DNA from: Bog-756 sp963813525
GTDB taxonomy: Bacteria; Actinomycetota; Acidimicrobiia; Acidimicrobiales; RAAP-2
DNA: 64,000 nucleotides
Assembly: GCA_963813525.1 (NCBI GenBank)
Contig: CAWEZI010000005.1
Span: 2,232,001-2,296,000 of the forward strand
Direction: 5' to 3'
Below are positions 24,695 to 32,885 of this stretch, piece by piece; positions within the stretch are counted from its first letter, which is position 1; every line of letters begins with the position of its first letter. The notes beneath the pieces are model-generated. The model saw only the letters and a program-made list of their open reading frames with translations. It was not told the DNA's origin and ran no database searches. A program made the position numbers and the translations under genes.

Positions 24695-27259
24695 GTGCGG
24701 CGTGGCACCCGCTCCTGGCGGGCCATCGTCTTCGCCCCGGTGGGCGATGGTCAGACCCGACGGCGCGGATCGGATGCCTTCCGCCTCGGCGCCGCCGTAC
24801 TGGCTGTGCTGGTCTGTTGGCTGGCCACCAAGGCCAACTCGAACACCGAACACACCATTGCCACCACTCTGTCCTCGCCACCCGACGGAATCCGGTGGCT
24901 CGTCTCCACTATCTGGTGGGTGGCGTCGGTCGGGACCATCGCCCTGGTGGCTGTGCTGGCGCTGGTATCGCGCCGATGGTCGGCCATCCGTGACATCGCC
25001 CTGGCCGGCGTGGGCTCGTGGTTGGTCTGTGTCATCCTCGACGCCATCGTCGGGCCCACCGGCGGCAGGCCTCCCGATCCGTCGTTGCACGGTCTGGACC
25101 TGACCTTTCCCGTGGCCCGGGTGGCGGCCACGGTGGGAGTGGTCACCGCCGCCCTTCCCTACCTGAGTCGGTGGTTGCAGCGGACGCTCGAGACGGTCAC
25201 CGCTGTTCTGGCGGTGGCCGTCGTGGTCAACGGATCGGGATTGCCGGTACCGGTGCTGGCCAGCGTGGCTCTGGGGTGGGGGGTGACCGCCCTGGTCCAT
25301 CTCGTCGTCGGATCCCCCCTCGGTTTGCCCTCACCGGACGAGATGGTCCTTCTGCTCGGCGATCTCGACATCAACGCCCAGGCGGTGGAACCGATGCCCC
25401 GGCAGGAATGGGGAGTGGGGCGGTTCGCCGGTCAGGTCGATGGCGACCCCGTGGACGTCTCCTACTACGGGCGCGATGCCGCCGACGCCCAGTTCCTGGC
25501 CAAGGCCACCCGCTTCCTCTTCTATCGAGACTCCGGTCCTACCCTCACATTTACCCGACGACAACAGGTCGAGCACGAGGCCTACCTGACCCTGATGGCG
25601 GGACGGGCCGGGGTGCGGGTGGCGACGGTGCTGGCCGCCGGCCCGGCCGGGCCGGCCCACGACGCGCTGTTCGTGACCCGTCCGCCTGACGGTGCCCGTC
25701 TGGCCGATTTTGCTCCCTATGTCCTACCGTCCCCGCCTCCGGGAGACGGCGACAGGGGAGACGGCGATGCCAAGGACGGCGATTGTAGGGACGGCGATTG
25801 TAGGGACGGCGATGACGCCGATCCGACGCCGGTGGTGGACCCGGCAGCTGGCGAGGACCAGGCGCCGACCGATGATTGTCCGCCGCCCCCGCCGATCCCA
25901 GCGGCCACCGTCGACGACGTCTTCCGACAGCTGGGCGCCCTGCAGGCGGAGGGGATCGCCCACGGTGCGCTGTCGGGCGAGACCATCGTGGTCGACGACC
26001 AGGGACGGACCGGGTTCGTCGATTTTCGGGCGGCCACCACCGTGGCCACCGATGACCAGCTGCACCGGGACACGGCCGCCGTTCTGGCCGCCGTGGCCGC
26101 GGTGGCCGGGCCGGAGGACACTGTGGCCGCCGCATTAAGGGCGCTGCCCACCGAAGCGGTGGTCAAAGCTCTGCCCTTCCTTCAGCGGGCCGCCCTCGAC
26201 ACGGTGGCCTCCCGGTCCTTACGAGGGAGGAAGGCGGCGCTGGTCGCCCTGCGCGAACAGGGTGCCGCCGCCGCCGGAGTCGAAGTGCCCAAGCTCATCG
26301 AACCCCGGCGGATCAGCTGGGTCACCCTCCTCCTGGTCATCGGCACCCTCATCGGGGGATGGGCCCTGATCGGCGTGCTCATCAACGTGGGCAAGTCGTG
26401 GAGCACGATCACCGGAGCGGATTGGGGCTGGGTTGCGGTGGTCTTCGTCCTGGCCCAGGCCGCCTATCCGGCCATCGCCATCACCACGGTGGGATCGGTG
26501 ACCGACCCCCTGCCCTACGGTCGCACACTGGCTCTCGAGCTGTCGGACACCTTCGTGGCTCTGGCCGGCGGATCGATGGCCGTTCTGGCCACCCGGGTCC
26601 GGTTCTTCCAGCAGGAGGGGTACAGCCCGACGGTGGCGGTGAGCTCGGGTGTGTTGGTGTCCACCGCCAGCTGGATCGTCAAGGGGGCGCTGTTTCTCAT
26701 CGCTGTCCCCCTGGCCCTCGGCAATCTTCACTTCACCGATTCGGAGGAGAACAACACCAGCGGCGACTCCCACCTGGTCTTCCTCATCGTCATCGCCGTC
26801 ATCGTGGTCGGGGTGGCGCTCGGCCTGGTCTTCGCCGTCCCCCGGTGGCGACGGCTGGCGGCCGCCAAGTTGCGGCCCAAGGCGTCGGAGGTGTGGGACC
26901 ACCTCAAGATCCTGGCCACCCATCCGCGCAACCTGGTGGAGATCTTCGGTGGCAACGTCGCCGCCCAGCTGTTCGTGGCCATGGCCCTCGGCGCCTCCCT
27001 CCATGCTTTCGGGCAGCACCTGGGACTGGCCACCCTTCTGGTCGTGCTCACCCTGGGGTCGATGCTCGGTGGCATCTCGCCCGTTCCGGGAGGGATGGGC
27101 GTGGTCGAGGCCGGCATGATCATCGGCCTGACGGCGGCCGGCATTCCCGAGCAGGACGCGGTGGCCGCCGTATTCGTTCAGCGGCTGTTCACCGCCTACC
27201 TGCCACCCATCTGGGGCTGGTTCGTGTTGGTGTGGATGCGCAAGAAGGAGTACCTGTGA
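24695..27259 (+). CDS. Lysyl-PG-synthase-TM/flippase-like membrane protein with a kinase-like soluble domain
   Basis: An 854-residue protein starting at a GTG six bases after the preceding stop. Residues 25-205 contain about six hydrophobic segments. Residues about 215-520 look like a degenerate protein-kinase/phosphotransferase fold: YYGRDAADAQFLAKATRFL, a HGALSGETIVVDD stretch where kinases have HxDLxxxN, and TGFVDFRAA where they have DFG/DF. A low-complexity Asp/Gly insertion interrupts it (residues about 349-374). Residues about 545-850 match the lysyl-phosphatidylglycerol synthase transmembrane family (VALAGGSMAVLATRVRFF, LGGISPVPGGMGVVEAGMIIGLTAAG). Relatives in actinobacteria are proposed lipid-linked sugar or lipid transporters. 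The kinase-like part lacks the usual catalytic Asp, so it is probably a pseudokinase. Confidence 0.8.
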   Translation: MRRGTRSWRAIVFAPVGDGQTRRRGSDAFRLGAAVLAVLVCWLATKANSNTEHTIATTLSSPPDGIRWLVSTIWWVASVGTIALVAVLALVSRRWSAIRDIALAGVGSWLVCVILDAIVGPTGGRPPDPSLHGLDLTFPVARVAATVGVVTAALPYLSRWLQRTLETVTAVLAVAVVVNGSGLPVPVLASVALGWGVTALVHLVVGSPLGLPSPDEMVLLLGDLDINAQAVEPMPRQEWGVGRFAGQVDGDPVDVSYYGRDAADAQFLAKATRFLFYRDSGPTLTFTRRQQVEHEAYLTLMAGRAGVRVATVLAAGPAGPAHDALFVTRPPDGARLADFAPYVLPSPPPGDGDRGDGDAKDGDCRDGDCRDGDDADPTPVVDPAAGEDQAPTDDCPPPPPIPAATVDDVFRQLGALQAEGIAHGALSGETIVVDDQGRTGFVDFRAATTVATDDQLHRDTAAVLAAVAAVAGPEDTVAAALRALPTEAVVKALPFLQRAALDTVASRSLRGRKAALVALREQGAAAAGVEVPKLIEPRRISWVTLLLVIGTLIGGWALIGVLINVGKSWSTITGADWGWVAVVFVLAQAAYPAIAITTVGSVTDPLPYGRTLALELSDTFVALAGGSMAVLATRVRFFQQEGYSPTVAVSSGVLVSTASWIVKGALFLIAVPLALGNLHFTDSEENNTSGDSHLVFLIVIAVIVVGVALGLVFAVPRWRRLAAAKLRPKASEVWDHLKILATHPRNLVEIFGGNVAAQLFVAMALGASLHAFGQHLGLATLLVVLTLGSMLGGISPVPGGMGVVEAGMIIGLTAAGIPEQDAVAAVFVQRLFTAYLPPIWGWFVLVWMRKKEYL
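25740..25815 (+). repeat. Short in-frame GGCGA-type tandem repeats (Gly-Asp-rich insert)
   Basis: Imperfect 15-18-bp units built on GGGGACGGCGAT encode DRGDGD-AKDGDC-RDGDC-RDGD inside the kinase-like domain of the 24695 gene; the two 15-bp copies GATTGTAGGGACGGC are identical. It is a recent microsatellite-like expansion in a loop. Confidence 0.75.
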
Positions 27260-27304
27260 CCGGCGACCAGCGTTCGGCGACCGGCGACCGGCCAGCACGA
27301 CCGG

Positions 27305-27976
27305 TCAGTCCGACCCGGATGCCGGGCCCGTGGTTGACAGGCCGGGAAAGGAGCGCAGCCGGCCCAGGGCTCCGAGCTTCCCGACGTTGACGCCGACGTC
27401 GGCGGCGGTCAACATCCGCAGGTCGCCGCGACCGTTGCCGTAGGCCCACAGTCGGGTGGGCGCCTCCTCCCGCCCGTCGATCCACGCACGCAGCCGACGG
27501 ACCTTCTCCTCCCCCCGACAGTTGAGCCCCTGGTAGCGTCCGCTCAGAATCCCCCGGTCGTCGACGGCCAGGCGGGTCCCGATCGTCCCGTCGGCGCCCA
27601 GCTCGGCTGCCGCAGGTCGTAGGTAAACCTCGAGAGAGGCGGACACGATGACCACGGCATCGCCCCGCCGGCGGTGCCAGTCGAAGCGTTCCCGCATATC
27701 GACCCGACCGTGTCGGGCCAGGTGCTGGAGGGCGAATGTGGCGGCCACCTCCTCGATGCGATCGACGGACAGGCCGGCCAGGACCTTTTGGAAGAGCAGC
27801 TCCTTGGTTCGGTCTGCCGCCGGCCCACTGGCCAGTGCCGCGTAACCGAAGCGGGGAGCCAGGGCCGCCGATGCGGCCAGTACCGACCGACGGCCGGCCA
27901 CGGCGCACAGGAAACCGAACACGCTGCCCCCATCGGTCAGCGTGCCGTCGAAGTCGAAGGCGGCCACGTCGGACAT
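27305..27976 (-). CDS. HAD-superfamily phosphatase, subfamily IB (SerB-like)
   Basis: A 223-residue HAD hydrolase. Motif I is FDFDGTLTDGGS with both catalytic aspartates, motif II is the serine in VVIVSASLEVYL, the lysine of motif III lies in the EEKVRRL region, and motif IV is YGNGRGDLRML. The helical cap between motifs I and II matches subfamily IB, which includes phosphoserine phosphatases and glycerol- or lysophosphatidyl phosphatases; the substrate cannot be read. ATG 27976 is preferred because HAD motif I follows immediately. The frame is open further upstream only as a shadow of the crotonase gene. It lies 20 bases after the crotonase stop, probably in the same minus-strand operon. Confidence 0.86.
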   Translation of the reverse strand: MSDVAAFDFDGTLTDGGSVFGFLCAVAGRRSVLAASAALAPRFGYAALASGPAADRTKELLFQKVLAGLSVDRIEEVAATFALQHLARHGRVDMRERFDWHRRRGDAVVIVSASLEVYLRPAAAELGADGTIGTRLAVDDRGILSGRYQGLNCRGEEKVRRLRAWIDGREEAPTRLWAYGNGRGDLRMLTAADVGVNVGKLGALGRLRSFPGLSTTGPASGSD

Positions 27977-27996
27977 CGGTGATCGACCGGCGGAAG

Positions 27997-28785
27997 TCAA
28001 GGGCCCGGGGGGTCGAGGGGAGACCCCCGGCGCCCCGCCCCGCTGGCAAAGTGAGCTGCGCCGGAGGCGGCGTCGGGCGAGGCCAAGCTGTCCAGACCCC
28101 ATCGCATCTCGGCCCGCAGGGCCTCCTGGAGGGGAAGCCCGGTCTGGGTCAGCGCCGACAGGCGGTCGTTGCGCATGCAGGTCTGGGGCAAGGCGGCCAA
28201 CTCCGTTCCCCAGGCCACCGCCCGGGCCAGGGCGGTACCCGTCGGCACCACCCGGCTCACCAGACCCATGGCTAGCGCCTCGTCGGCATCGACAGCCCGT
28301 CCGGTCAGGATGAGGTCGAGGGCCCGTCCTTGGCCGATCAGCCGGGGGAGCCGCACCGTGCCGCCGTCGATGAGGGGCACCCCGAAGCGTCGGCAGAAGA
28401 CACCGAGGACGGCATCCTCGGCGGCGACCCGTAGATCGCACCAGACGGCCAGCTCGAGGCCACCGGCTACCGCGTACCCCTCGATGGCGGCGATGACCGG
28501 CTTGGACAGCTGCAGACGGGTCGGGCCCATGGGGCCGGGCCCGTCCTCCGACACCCGGTAACGGTCGCCGCCGGCCAGTGCCTGGAGGTCGGCGCCGGCA
28601 CAGAACGTCCCGTCCCGTCCGGTCAGGACGGCGACGGCCGCATCGTCGTCGGCGTCGAAAGCGGTGAAGGCGTCCAGCAGGGCACGGGCCGTGTCGGGGT
28701 CGACGGCGTTCCGCCGCTGCGGGCGGTCGATGGCCACCACGGTGACCGGCCCCTGGTGGGTGATGTGCAGGGTCGTCATGACCAC
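27997..28785 (-). CDS. Enoyl-CoA hydratase/isomerase (crotonase) family protein
   Basis: A 262-residue crotonase-fold protein. GRDGTFCAGADLQAL and GYAVAGGLELAVWCDLRVA supply the two oxyanion-hole stretches that bind an acyl-CoA thioester. The position that is glutamate in classic hydratases falls in the FGVPLIDGGTVRLPRLIG region, where Asp replaces the usual Glu, so isomerase or another activity is possible. The start is GTG 28785 or ATG 28779. It sits upstream of the HAD gene on the same strand. Fatty-acid or related acyl-CoA metabolism is likely. Confidence 0.88.
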   Translation of the reverse strand: MVMTTLHITHQGPVTVVAIDRPQRRNAVDPDTARALLDAFTAFDADDDAAVAVLTGRDGTFCAGADLQALAGGDRYRVSEDGPGPMGPTRLQLSKPVIAAIEGYAVAGGLELAVWCDLRVAAEDAVLGVFCRRFGVPLIDGGTVRLPRLIGQGRALDLILTGRAVDADEALAMGLVSRVVPTGTALARAVAWGTELAALPQTCMRNDRLSALTQTGLPLQEALRAEMRWGLDSLASPDAASGAAHFASGAGRRGSPLDPPGP

Positions 28786-28862
28786 AGCATGGTGGAGCGG
28801 AGAGGCAAGAGCCAGGTCCCGGTGGCCCGACCTGTCCGAGGGCGGGCGTAGGGCCCCGAAAC

Positions 28863-28904
28863 TCGACTAACTCGGTCGACTATTCCCGGGTGAGCGACTA
28901 ACCT
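28863..28904 (+). promoter_or_regulatory. Promoter region of the peroxiredoxin gene with repeated CGACTA motifs
   Basis: TAACCT at 28899-28904 fits a -10 element. TCGACTA occurs at 28863 and 28876 and GCGACTA at 28894; TCGAC and GTCGA also form an inverted pair (28863-28880). These could be a regulator site, for example an oxidative-stress regulator, but nothing in the sequence identifies it. Confidence 0.4.
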
Positions 28905-28977
28905 GGGCGCCGACGCGATCGCGGTTGACGCCTCGGTCGACAACCCATGGACCATCGGACATCAAAAGGAGCCATTC

Positions 28978-29613
28978 ATGGCCATTCGACTGGGTGACGA
29001 AGCCCCGGACTTCACCGCCGAAACCACACAAGGAACCATCAACTTCCACGAGTACCTGGGAGACAGCTGGGGTGTGCTCTTCTCCCACCCCAAGGACTTC
29101 ACACCGGTGTGCACCACCGAGCTCGGTGCCTTCTCGAAGGCCAAGGCCGAGTTCGACAAGCGGGACACCAAGCTGATCGGGCTCTCCGTGGACGACGTCT
29201 CCTCCCACGGCAAGTGGGCCGGGGACATCGAGGAGACCCAGGGCCAGGCGCTCAACTTCCCCCTCATCGGCGATGAGGACCGCAAGGTGGCCGACCTCTA
29301 CGACATGATCCACCCCAACGCCAACGACACCCTGACCGTGCGGTCGGTGTTCATCATCGGCCCGGACAAGAAGGTCAAGCTCACCCTCACCTACCCCGCC
29401 TCCACCGGCCGCAATGTGAGCGAGATCCTCCGGGTGCTCGACTCCCTGCAGCTGACAGCCGACTACAAGGTGGCCACCCCGGTCAACTGGGAGGACGGCG
29501 AAGACGTGATCATCGTGCCGGCCGTCTCCGACGAGGAGGCCAAGGAGCGCTTCCCCAAGGGTTTCAAGGCCATCAAGCCCTACCTGCGGGTCACTCCTCA
29601 ACCCAACCGGTAG
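28978..29613 (+). CDS. 1-Cys peroxiredoxin (Prx6-like)
   Basis: A 211-residue thiol peroxidase that reduces hydrogen peroxide and organic peroxides in the cytoplasm. The peroxidatic cysteine is Cys45 in the diagnostic motif PVCTTELG, preceded by FSHPKDFTP. The length, the long C-terminal region (VNWEDGEDVIIVP, KPYLRVTPQP) and the lack of a resolving cysteine at the usual 2-Cys position match the Prx6 group. The start ATG has an AAAAGGAG ribosome-binding sequence. It is transcribed alone: an upstream promoter region and a strong downstream hairpin (29651-29690) bracket it. Confidence 0.95.
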   Translation: MAIRLGDEAPDFTAETTQGTINFHEYLGDSWGVLFSHPKDFTPVCTTELGAFSKAKAEFDKRDTKLIGLSVDDVSSHGKWAGDIEETQGQALNFPLIGDEDRKVADLYDMIHPNANDTLTVRSVFIIGPDKKVKLTLTYPASTGRNVSEILRVLDSLQLTADYKVATPVNWEDGEDVIIVPAVSDEEAKERFPKGFKAIKPYLRVTPQPNR

Positions 29614-29650
29614 CCGCCGGGCGGGCCGGGCTGACCGCCCGTTTCGCGCA

Positions 29651-29690
29651 GATCGGTCGGATCTGTCCCCGGGGGACGGTCCGACCGATC
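29651..29690 (+). terminator. Strong hairpin after the peroxiredoxin gene
   Basis: An 11-bp perfect inverted repeat, GATCGGTCGGA (29651-29661) and TCCGACCGATC (29680-29690), encloses a GC-rich inner palindrome GTCCCCGGGGGAC. It separates the peroxiredoxin from rpsO. There is no T-tract. Confidence 0.6.
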
Positions 29691-29745
29691 GACGCGCCGC
29701 GGTCCTTCATGTCCTGACCTGGACCCTCACCACCGGCGATCCTGC

Positions 29746-29751
29746 TACCAT
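29746..29751 (+). promoter_or_regulatory. Extended -10 element for rpsO
   Basis: TGC-TACCAT fits an extended -10 (TGN-TANNNT) without a clear -35, about 60 bases before the rpsO ATG. The leader in between carries the AAGGG ribosome-binding sequence. Confidence 0.4.
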
Positions 29752-29811
29752 GGCAGAGCCGTCGTGTTCCGTCCGTCGGCCGATACGAGAATCTCAAGGG
29801 CGACTCCTTCC

Positions 29812-30069
29812 ATGTCAGATAAGCAGTCCACCATTGCCGAATACCGTCTCCACGAGACGGACACCGGTTCGCCCGAGGTGCAGATCGCCCTACTCAGCGG
29901 GCGCATCACCCACCTCACCGAGCACCTCAAGGTGCACAAGGGCGATCATCACACCCGGCGTGGCCTGCTCAAGCTGATCGGTCGGCGCCGACGACTACTC
30001 GATTACGTCCGCAGCAACGACGTCGAGCGTTACCGCGAGATCATCAGTCGGCTGGGACTCCGCCGTTAG
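29812..30069 (+). CDS. rpsO: 30S ribosomal protein S15
   Basis: An 85-residue protein (usual S15 length 88-89) that binds 16S rRNA in the central domain. The family pattern is clear: HETDTGSPEVQIALLSGRITHLTEH, then HKGDHHTRRGLLKLIGRRRRLLDY and the terminal RYREIISRLGLRR. ATG 29812 gives the standard MSDKQSTIAEYR N-terminus and has AAGGG about 11 bases upstream; a longer in-frame form from 29764 is rejected for that reason. It is followed by a UUCG hairpin and then pnp, the classic rpsO-pnp order. Confidence 0.97.
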   Translation: MSDKQSTIAEYRLHETDTGSPEVQIALLSGRITHLTEHLKVHKGDHHTRRGLLKLIGRRRRLLDYVRSNDVERYREIISRLGLRR

Positions 30070-30085
30070 ACGGTCGCATATCTTC

Positions 30086-30105
30086 CGCCCGGCTTCGGCC
30101 GGGCG
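30086..30105 (+). terminator. UUCG-loop hairpin between rpsO and pnp
   Basis: CGCCCGGC (30086-30093), TTCG tetraloop, GCCGGGCG (30098-30105), 17 bases after the rpsO stop. It may be a terminator or an RNA-processing site of an rpsO-pnp message. The remainder of the 278-base gap to pnp shows no gene and no convincing promoter. Confidence 0.6.
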
Positions 30106-30347
30106 GTGGCCTATCCGGCCCCCGAGAAATGGGGGGACCGGGCGGGCACACGGGTCGGCTGGTGCCGGCTCGCAGCAGGGCCGGTCGCCACTCCAGTGGG
30201 TCCGGGTTGAGAGAAGACAAATTGGGCCTCCGGCGAGGTCAGTCACCAGTTGCCGATCACTCACGTCGTGGATGACACGCTGTGGATGAGGAGTGGTCGA
30301 CAACTGGGAACTGGCTCAGGGGGGTCCCCGAGCAACCAAGGAGCGTC

Positions 30348-32822
30348 ATGTCAGACGCCATTACCGTGTCGGCGCCCATCAGTGGCACCGACCGCACCCT
30401 CACATTCGAAACAGGCAAGTTGGCCCAATTGGCCGACGGCGCGGTCGTCGGGCGGATCGGAGACACCATCCTTCTGGCCACGGCCACCGCTGCCCGTTCG
30501 GTCAAGCCAGGAGCTGACTTCTTCCCGTTGACGGTCGATATCGAAGAGCGCGCCTATGCGGCGGGCAAGATCCCCGGATCTTTCTTCCGACGGGAGGGGA
30601 AGTCCTCGGACCAGGCCATCCTCACCGACCGGTTGATCGACCGCCCCCTGCGGCCGTCCTTCCCCAAGGGCTTCCGCAACGAGGTCCACGTGGTCGGCAC
30701 CATCTTCGGGGCCGACCAGGTCAACCCGCACGACGTGCTGGCCATCAACGCTGCCTCGGCCGCCCTCATGATCTCCGGGATCCCCTTCGAGGGACCGATC
30801 GGGGCGGTCCGGGTGGCCTACTCGACCGACGGGCAGTGGATCCCGCACCCCACCTTCGAAGAGGGGGACGAGTCGACCTTCGAGCTGGTGGTGGCCGGCC
30901 GGGCCCTCACCGACAACGAGGACGCCGACATCGCCATCATGATGGTGGAGGCCGGCGGGTCGGAGCGCTCGTTCCAGTACTACGACGAGGGAGCCCCCCA
31001 GGTCACCGAGGAGGTCCTGGCCGACGGGCTGGAGGCCGCCAAGACCTGGATCCGCGAGTCGATCGTGCTCCAGCGCCAGATGGTCGAGGCCTACGTGACC
31101 GCCCGCGGTCCCATCCAGCCCATCGAGTATTCGACGTTCAACGACTACGAGGACGACGTTTGGGAGCGGGTCGAGGCGGTGGGCACCGGACTGGTGGCCG
31201 CGGCCAACACCATCGTGGCCAAGGCCGAGCGCAACGCCGCCCTCGACGAGGCCGGCACCGCCATCCGGGCAGAACTGGCCGATGAATTTCCCGAACGCGA
31301 CGCCGAGGTCAAAGCGGCCGTGCGCAGCCTGACCAAGAAGCTGGTGCGCAAGCGCATCGTCGAGGAGGGTATCCGCATCGACGGCCGCACCACCACACAA
31401 ATCCGGCCTCTGTCGGCCGAGGTGGACCTGTTCCCCACAGCCCACGGTTCGGCCCTGTTCCAGCGAGGCGAGACCCAGGTGCTCAACGTGACCACCCTGG
31501 GCATGCCCCGGATGAACCAGCTGCTGGACACCATCACCCCCGACGACCACAAGCGGTACATGCACCACTACAACTTCCCCCCCTTCTCCACCGGCGAGAC
31601 CGGCTTCATGCGCGGTCCCAAGCGCCGGGAGATCGGGCACGGGCTGCTGGCTGAGCGGGCCCTGCTCCCGGTCGTCCCCTATGAGGAGGAGTTCCCCTAC
31701 ACCCTCCGTCTGGTGTCCGACGTGCTGGCCTCCAACGGCTCGACATCGATGGCGTCGGTGTGCGGGTCGACCCTGTCGCTGATGGCGGCCGGCGTTCCCA
31801 TCAAGGCACCTGTGGCCGGCATCGCCATGGGTCTCGTCTACGACGAGGGCGCCTACGTCACCCTCACCGACATCCTGGGGGCCGAGGACGCTTTCGGCGA
31901 CATGGACTTCAAAGTGGCCGGGACCAAAGATGTGGTCACCGCCCTGCAGCTCGACACCAAAATCGACGGGCTACCCCTCGACGTGCTGACCAAGGCCCTC
32001 CTTCAGGCCAAGGAGGCCCGCCTGACCATCCTCGACGTGATGGCCGGTGCTATCGACGAGCCCCGCAGCGAGGTGGCCGCCTCGGCACCGAAGATCGTCT
32101 CCTTCGAGATCCCCATGGACAAGATCGGCGAGGTCATCGGGCCCAAGGGCAAGGTCATCAACACCCTCCAGCAAGAGACCGGGGCCGACATCGCCGTCGA
32201 CGACGACGGCATGGTGGGCACGGTGACCATCGGAGCCAAGGACGGCACGGCGGTGGCCGAGGCCAGGCGCCGCATCGAGACCATCCTGGATCCGCCGCTG
32301 GCCGAAGTGGGGGCCACCTACCAGGGCAAAGTGGTCAACATCACCAAGTTCGGCGCCTTCGTCAACATCCTTCCCGGTCGCGACGGCTTGCTGCACATCT
32401 CGAAGATCGGCCAGGGCAAGCGGGTCGAGCGTGTCGAAGACGTGCTCGAGCTGGGCCAGCCGGTCGAGGTCCGGGTGGACGACATCGATCCCCAGGGGAA
32501 GGTGTCCCTGTCCATGGCCGGCGAGGCACCGGCCCCGACGTCCGGGTCAAGCGAGCGCAACGGCCGCGGCGACAGCGGTCGCGGCGACGGCGGACGTGGT
32601 CGTCCGGACCGGGGCGACCATGCCGATCCCGACGGTCGCCCCGACGGTGGGCGCCGGCCGGCCCGGACGGCCAGCCCGCCCAGCGGAGCCGCCTCCTTCG
32701 AGGATGCCTTCGAAGTCGAGCTGGTCGAGGAGTTCGGTGATCTTGGCCCCGCCTCTGTCGAGTCGTCGGAGCGCCCCAGCGGGGGTGGCGGGGGCGGCCG
32801 AGGGGGTCGCCGCCGTCGTTGA
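30348..32822 (+). CDS. pnp: Polyribonucleotide nucleotidyltransferase (PNPase)
   Basis: An 824-residue phosphorolytic 3'-5' exoribonuclease, also able to polymerise NDPs. The first RNase PH core (about 10-150) contains RREGKSSDQAILTDRLIDRP; an all-helical linker follows; the second core (about 345-560) contains GIRIDGRTTTQIRPLS, ALFQRGETQVL and EDAFGDMDFKVAGT with the metal-binding aspartates. Then come a KH domain (IGEVIGPKGKVINTLQ) and an S1 domain (YQGKVVNITKFGAFVNILPG). The C-terminal about 110 residues are Gly/Arg/Asp-rich and disordered, as in many actinobacterial PNPases. The ATG at 30348 has AAGGAG. It likely works with RNase J encoded 6 kb downstream. Confidence 0.97.
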   Translation: MSDAITVSAPISGTDRTLTFETGKLAQLADGAVVGRIGDTILLATATAARSVKPGADFFPLTVDIEERAYAAGKIPGSFFRREGKSSDQAILTDRLIDRPLRPSFPKGFRNEVHVVGTIFGADQVNPHDVLAINAASAALMISGIPFEGPIGAVRVAYSTDGQWIPHPTFEEGDESTFELVVAGRALTDNEDADIAIMMVEAGGSERSFQYYDEGAPQVTEEVLADGLEAAKTWIRESIVLQRQMVEAYVTARGPIQPIEYSTFNDYEDDVWERVEAVGTGLVAAANTIVAKAERNAALDEAGTAIRAELADEFPERDAEVKAAVRSLTKKLVRKRIVEEGIRIDGRTTTQIRPLSAEVDLFPTAHGSALFQRGETQVLNVTTLGMPRMNQLLDTITPDDHKRYMHHYNFPPFSTGETGFMRGPKRREIGHGLLAERALLPVVPYEEEFPYTLRLVSDVLASNGSTSMASVCGSTLSLMAAGVPIKAPVAGIAMGLVYDEGAYVTLTDILGAEDAFGDMDFKVAGTKDVVTALQLDTKIDGLPLDVLTKALLQAKEARLTILDVMAGAIDEPRSEVAASAPKIVSFEIPMDKIGEVIGPKGKVINTLQQETGADIAVDDDGMVGTVTIGAKDGTAVAEARRRIETILDPPLAEVGATYQGKVVNITKFGAFVNILPGRDGLLHISKIGQGKRVERVEDVLELGQPVEVRVDDIDPQGKVSLSMAGEAPAPTSGSSERNGRGDSGRGDGGRGRPDRGDHADPDGRPDGGRRPARTASPPSGAASFEDAFEVELVEEFGDLGPASVESSERPSGGGGGGRGGRRRR

Positions 32823-32885
32823 GCACCGGGCTCGACCGGACGGTCGTCCGGTGAGCGTCCACGTGAGCCGGACCGACCCGTCGAC

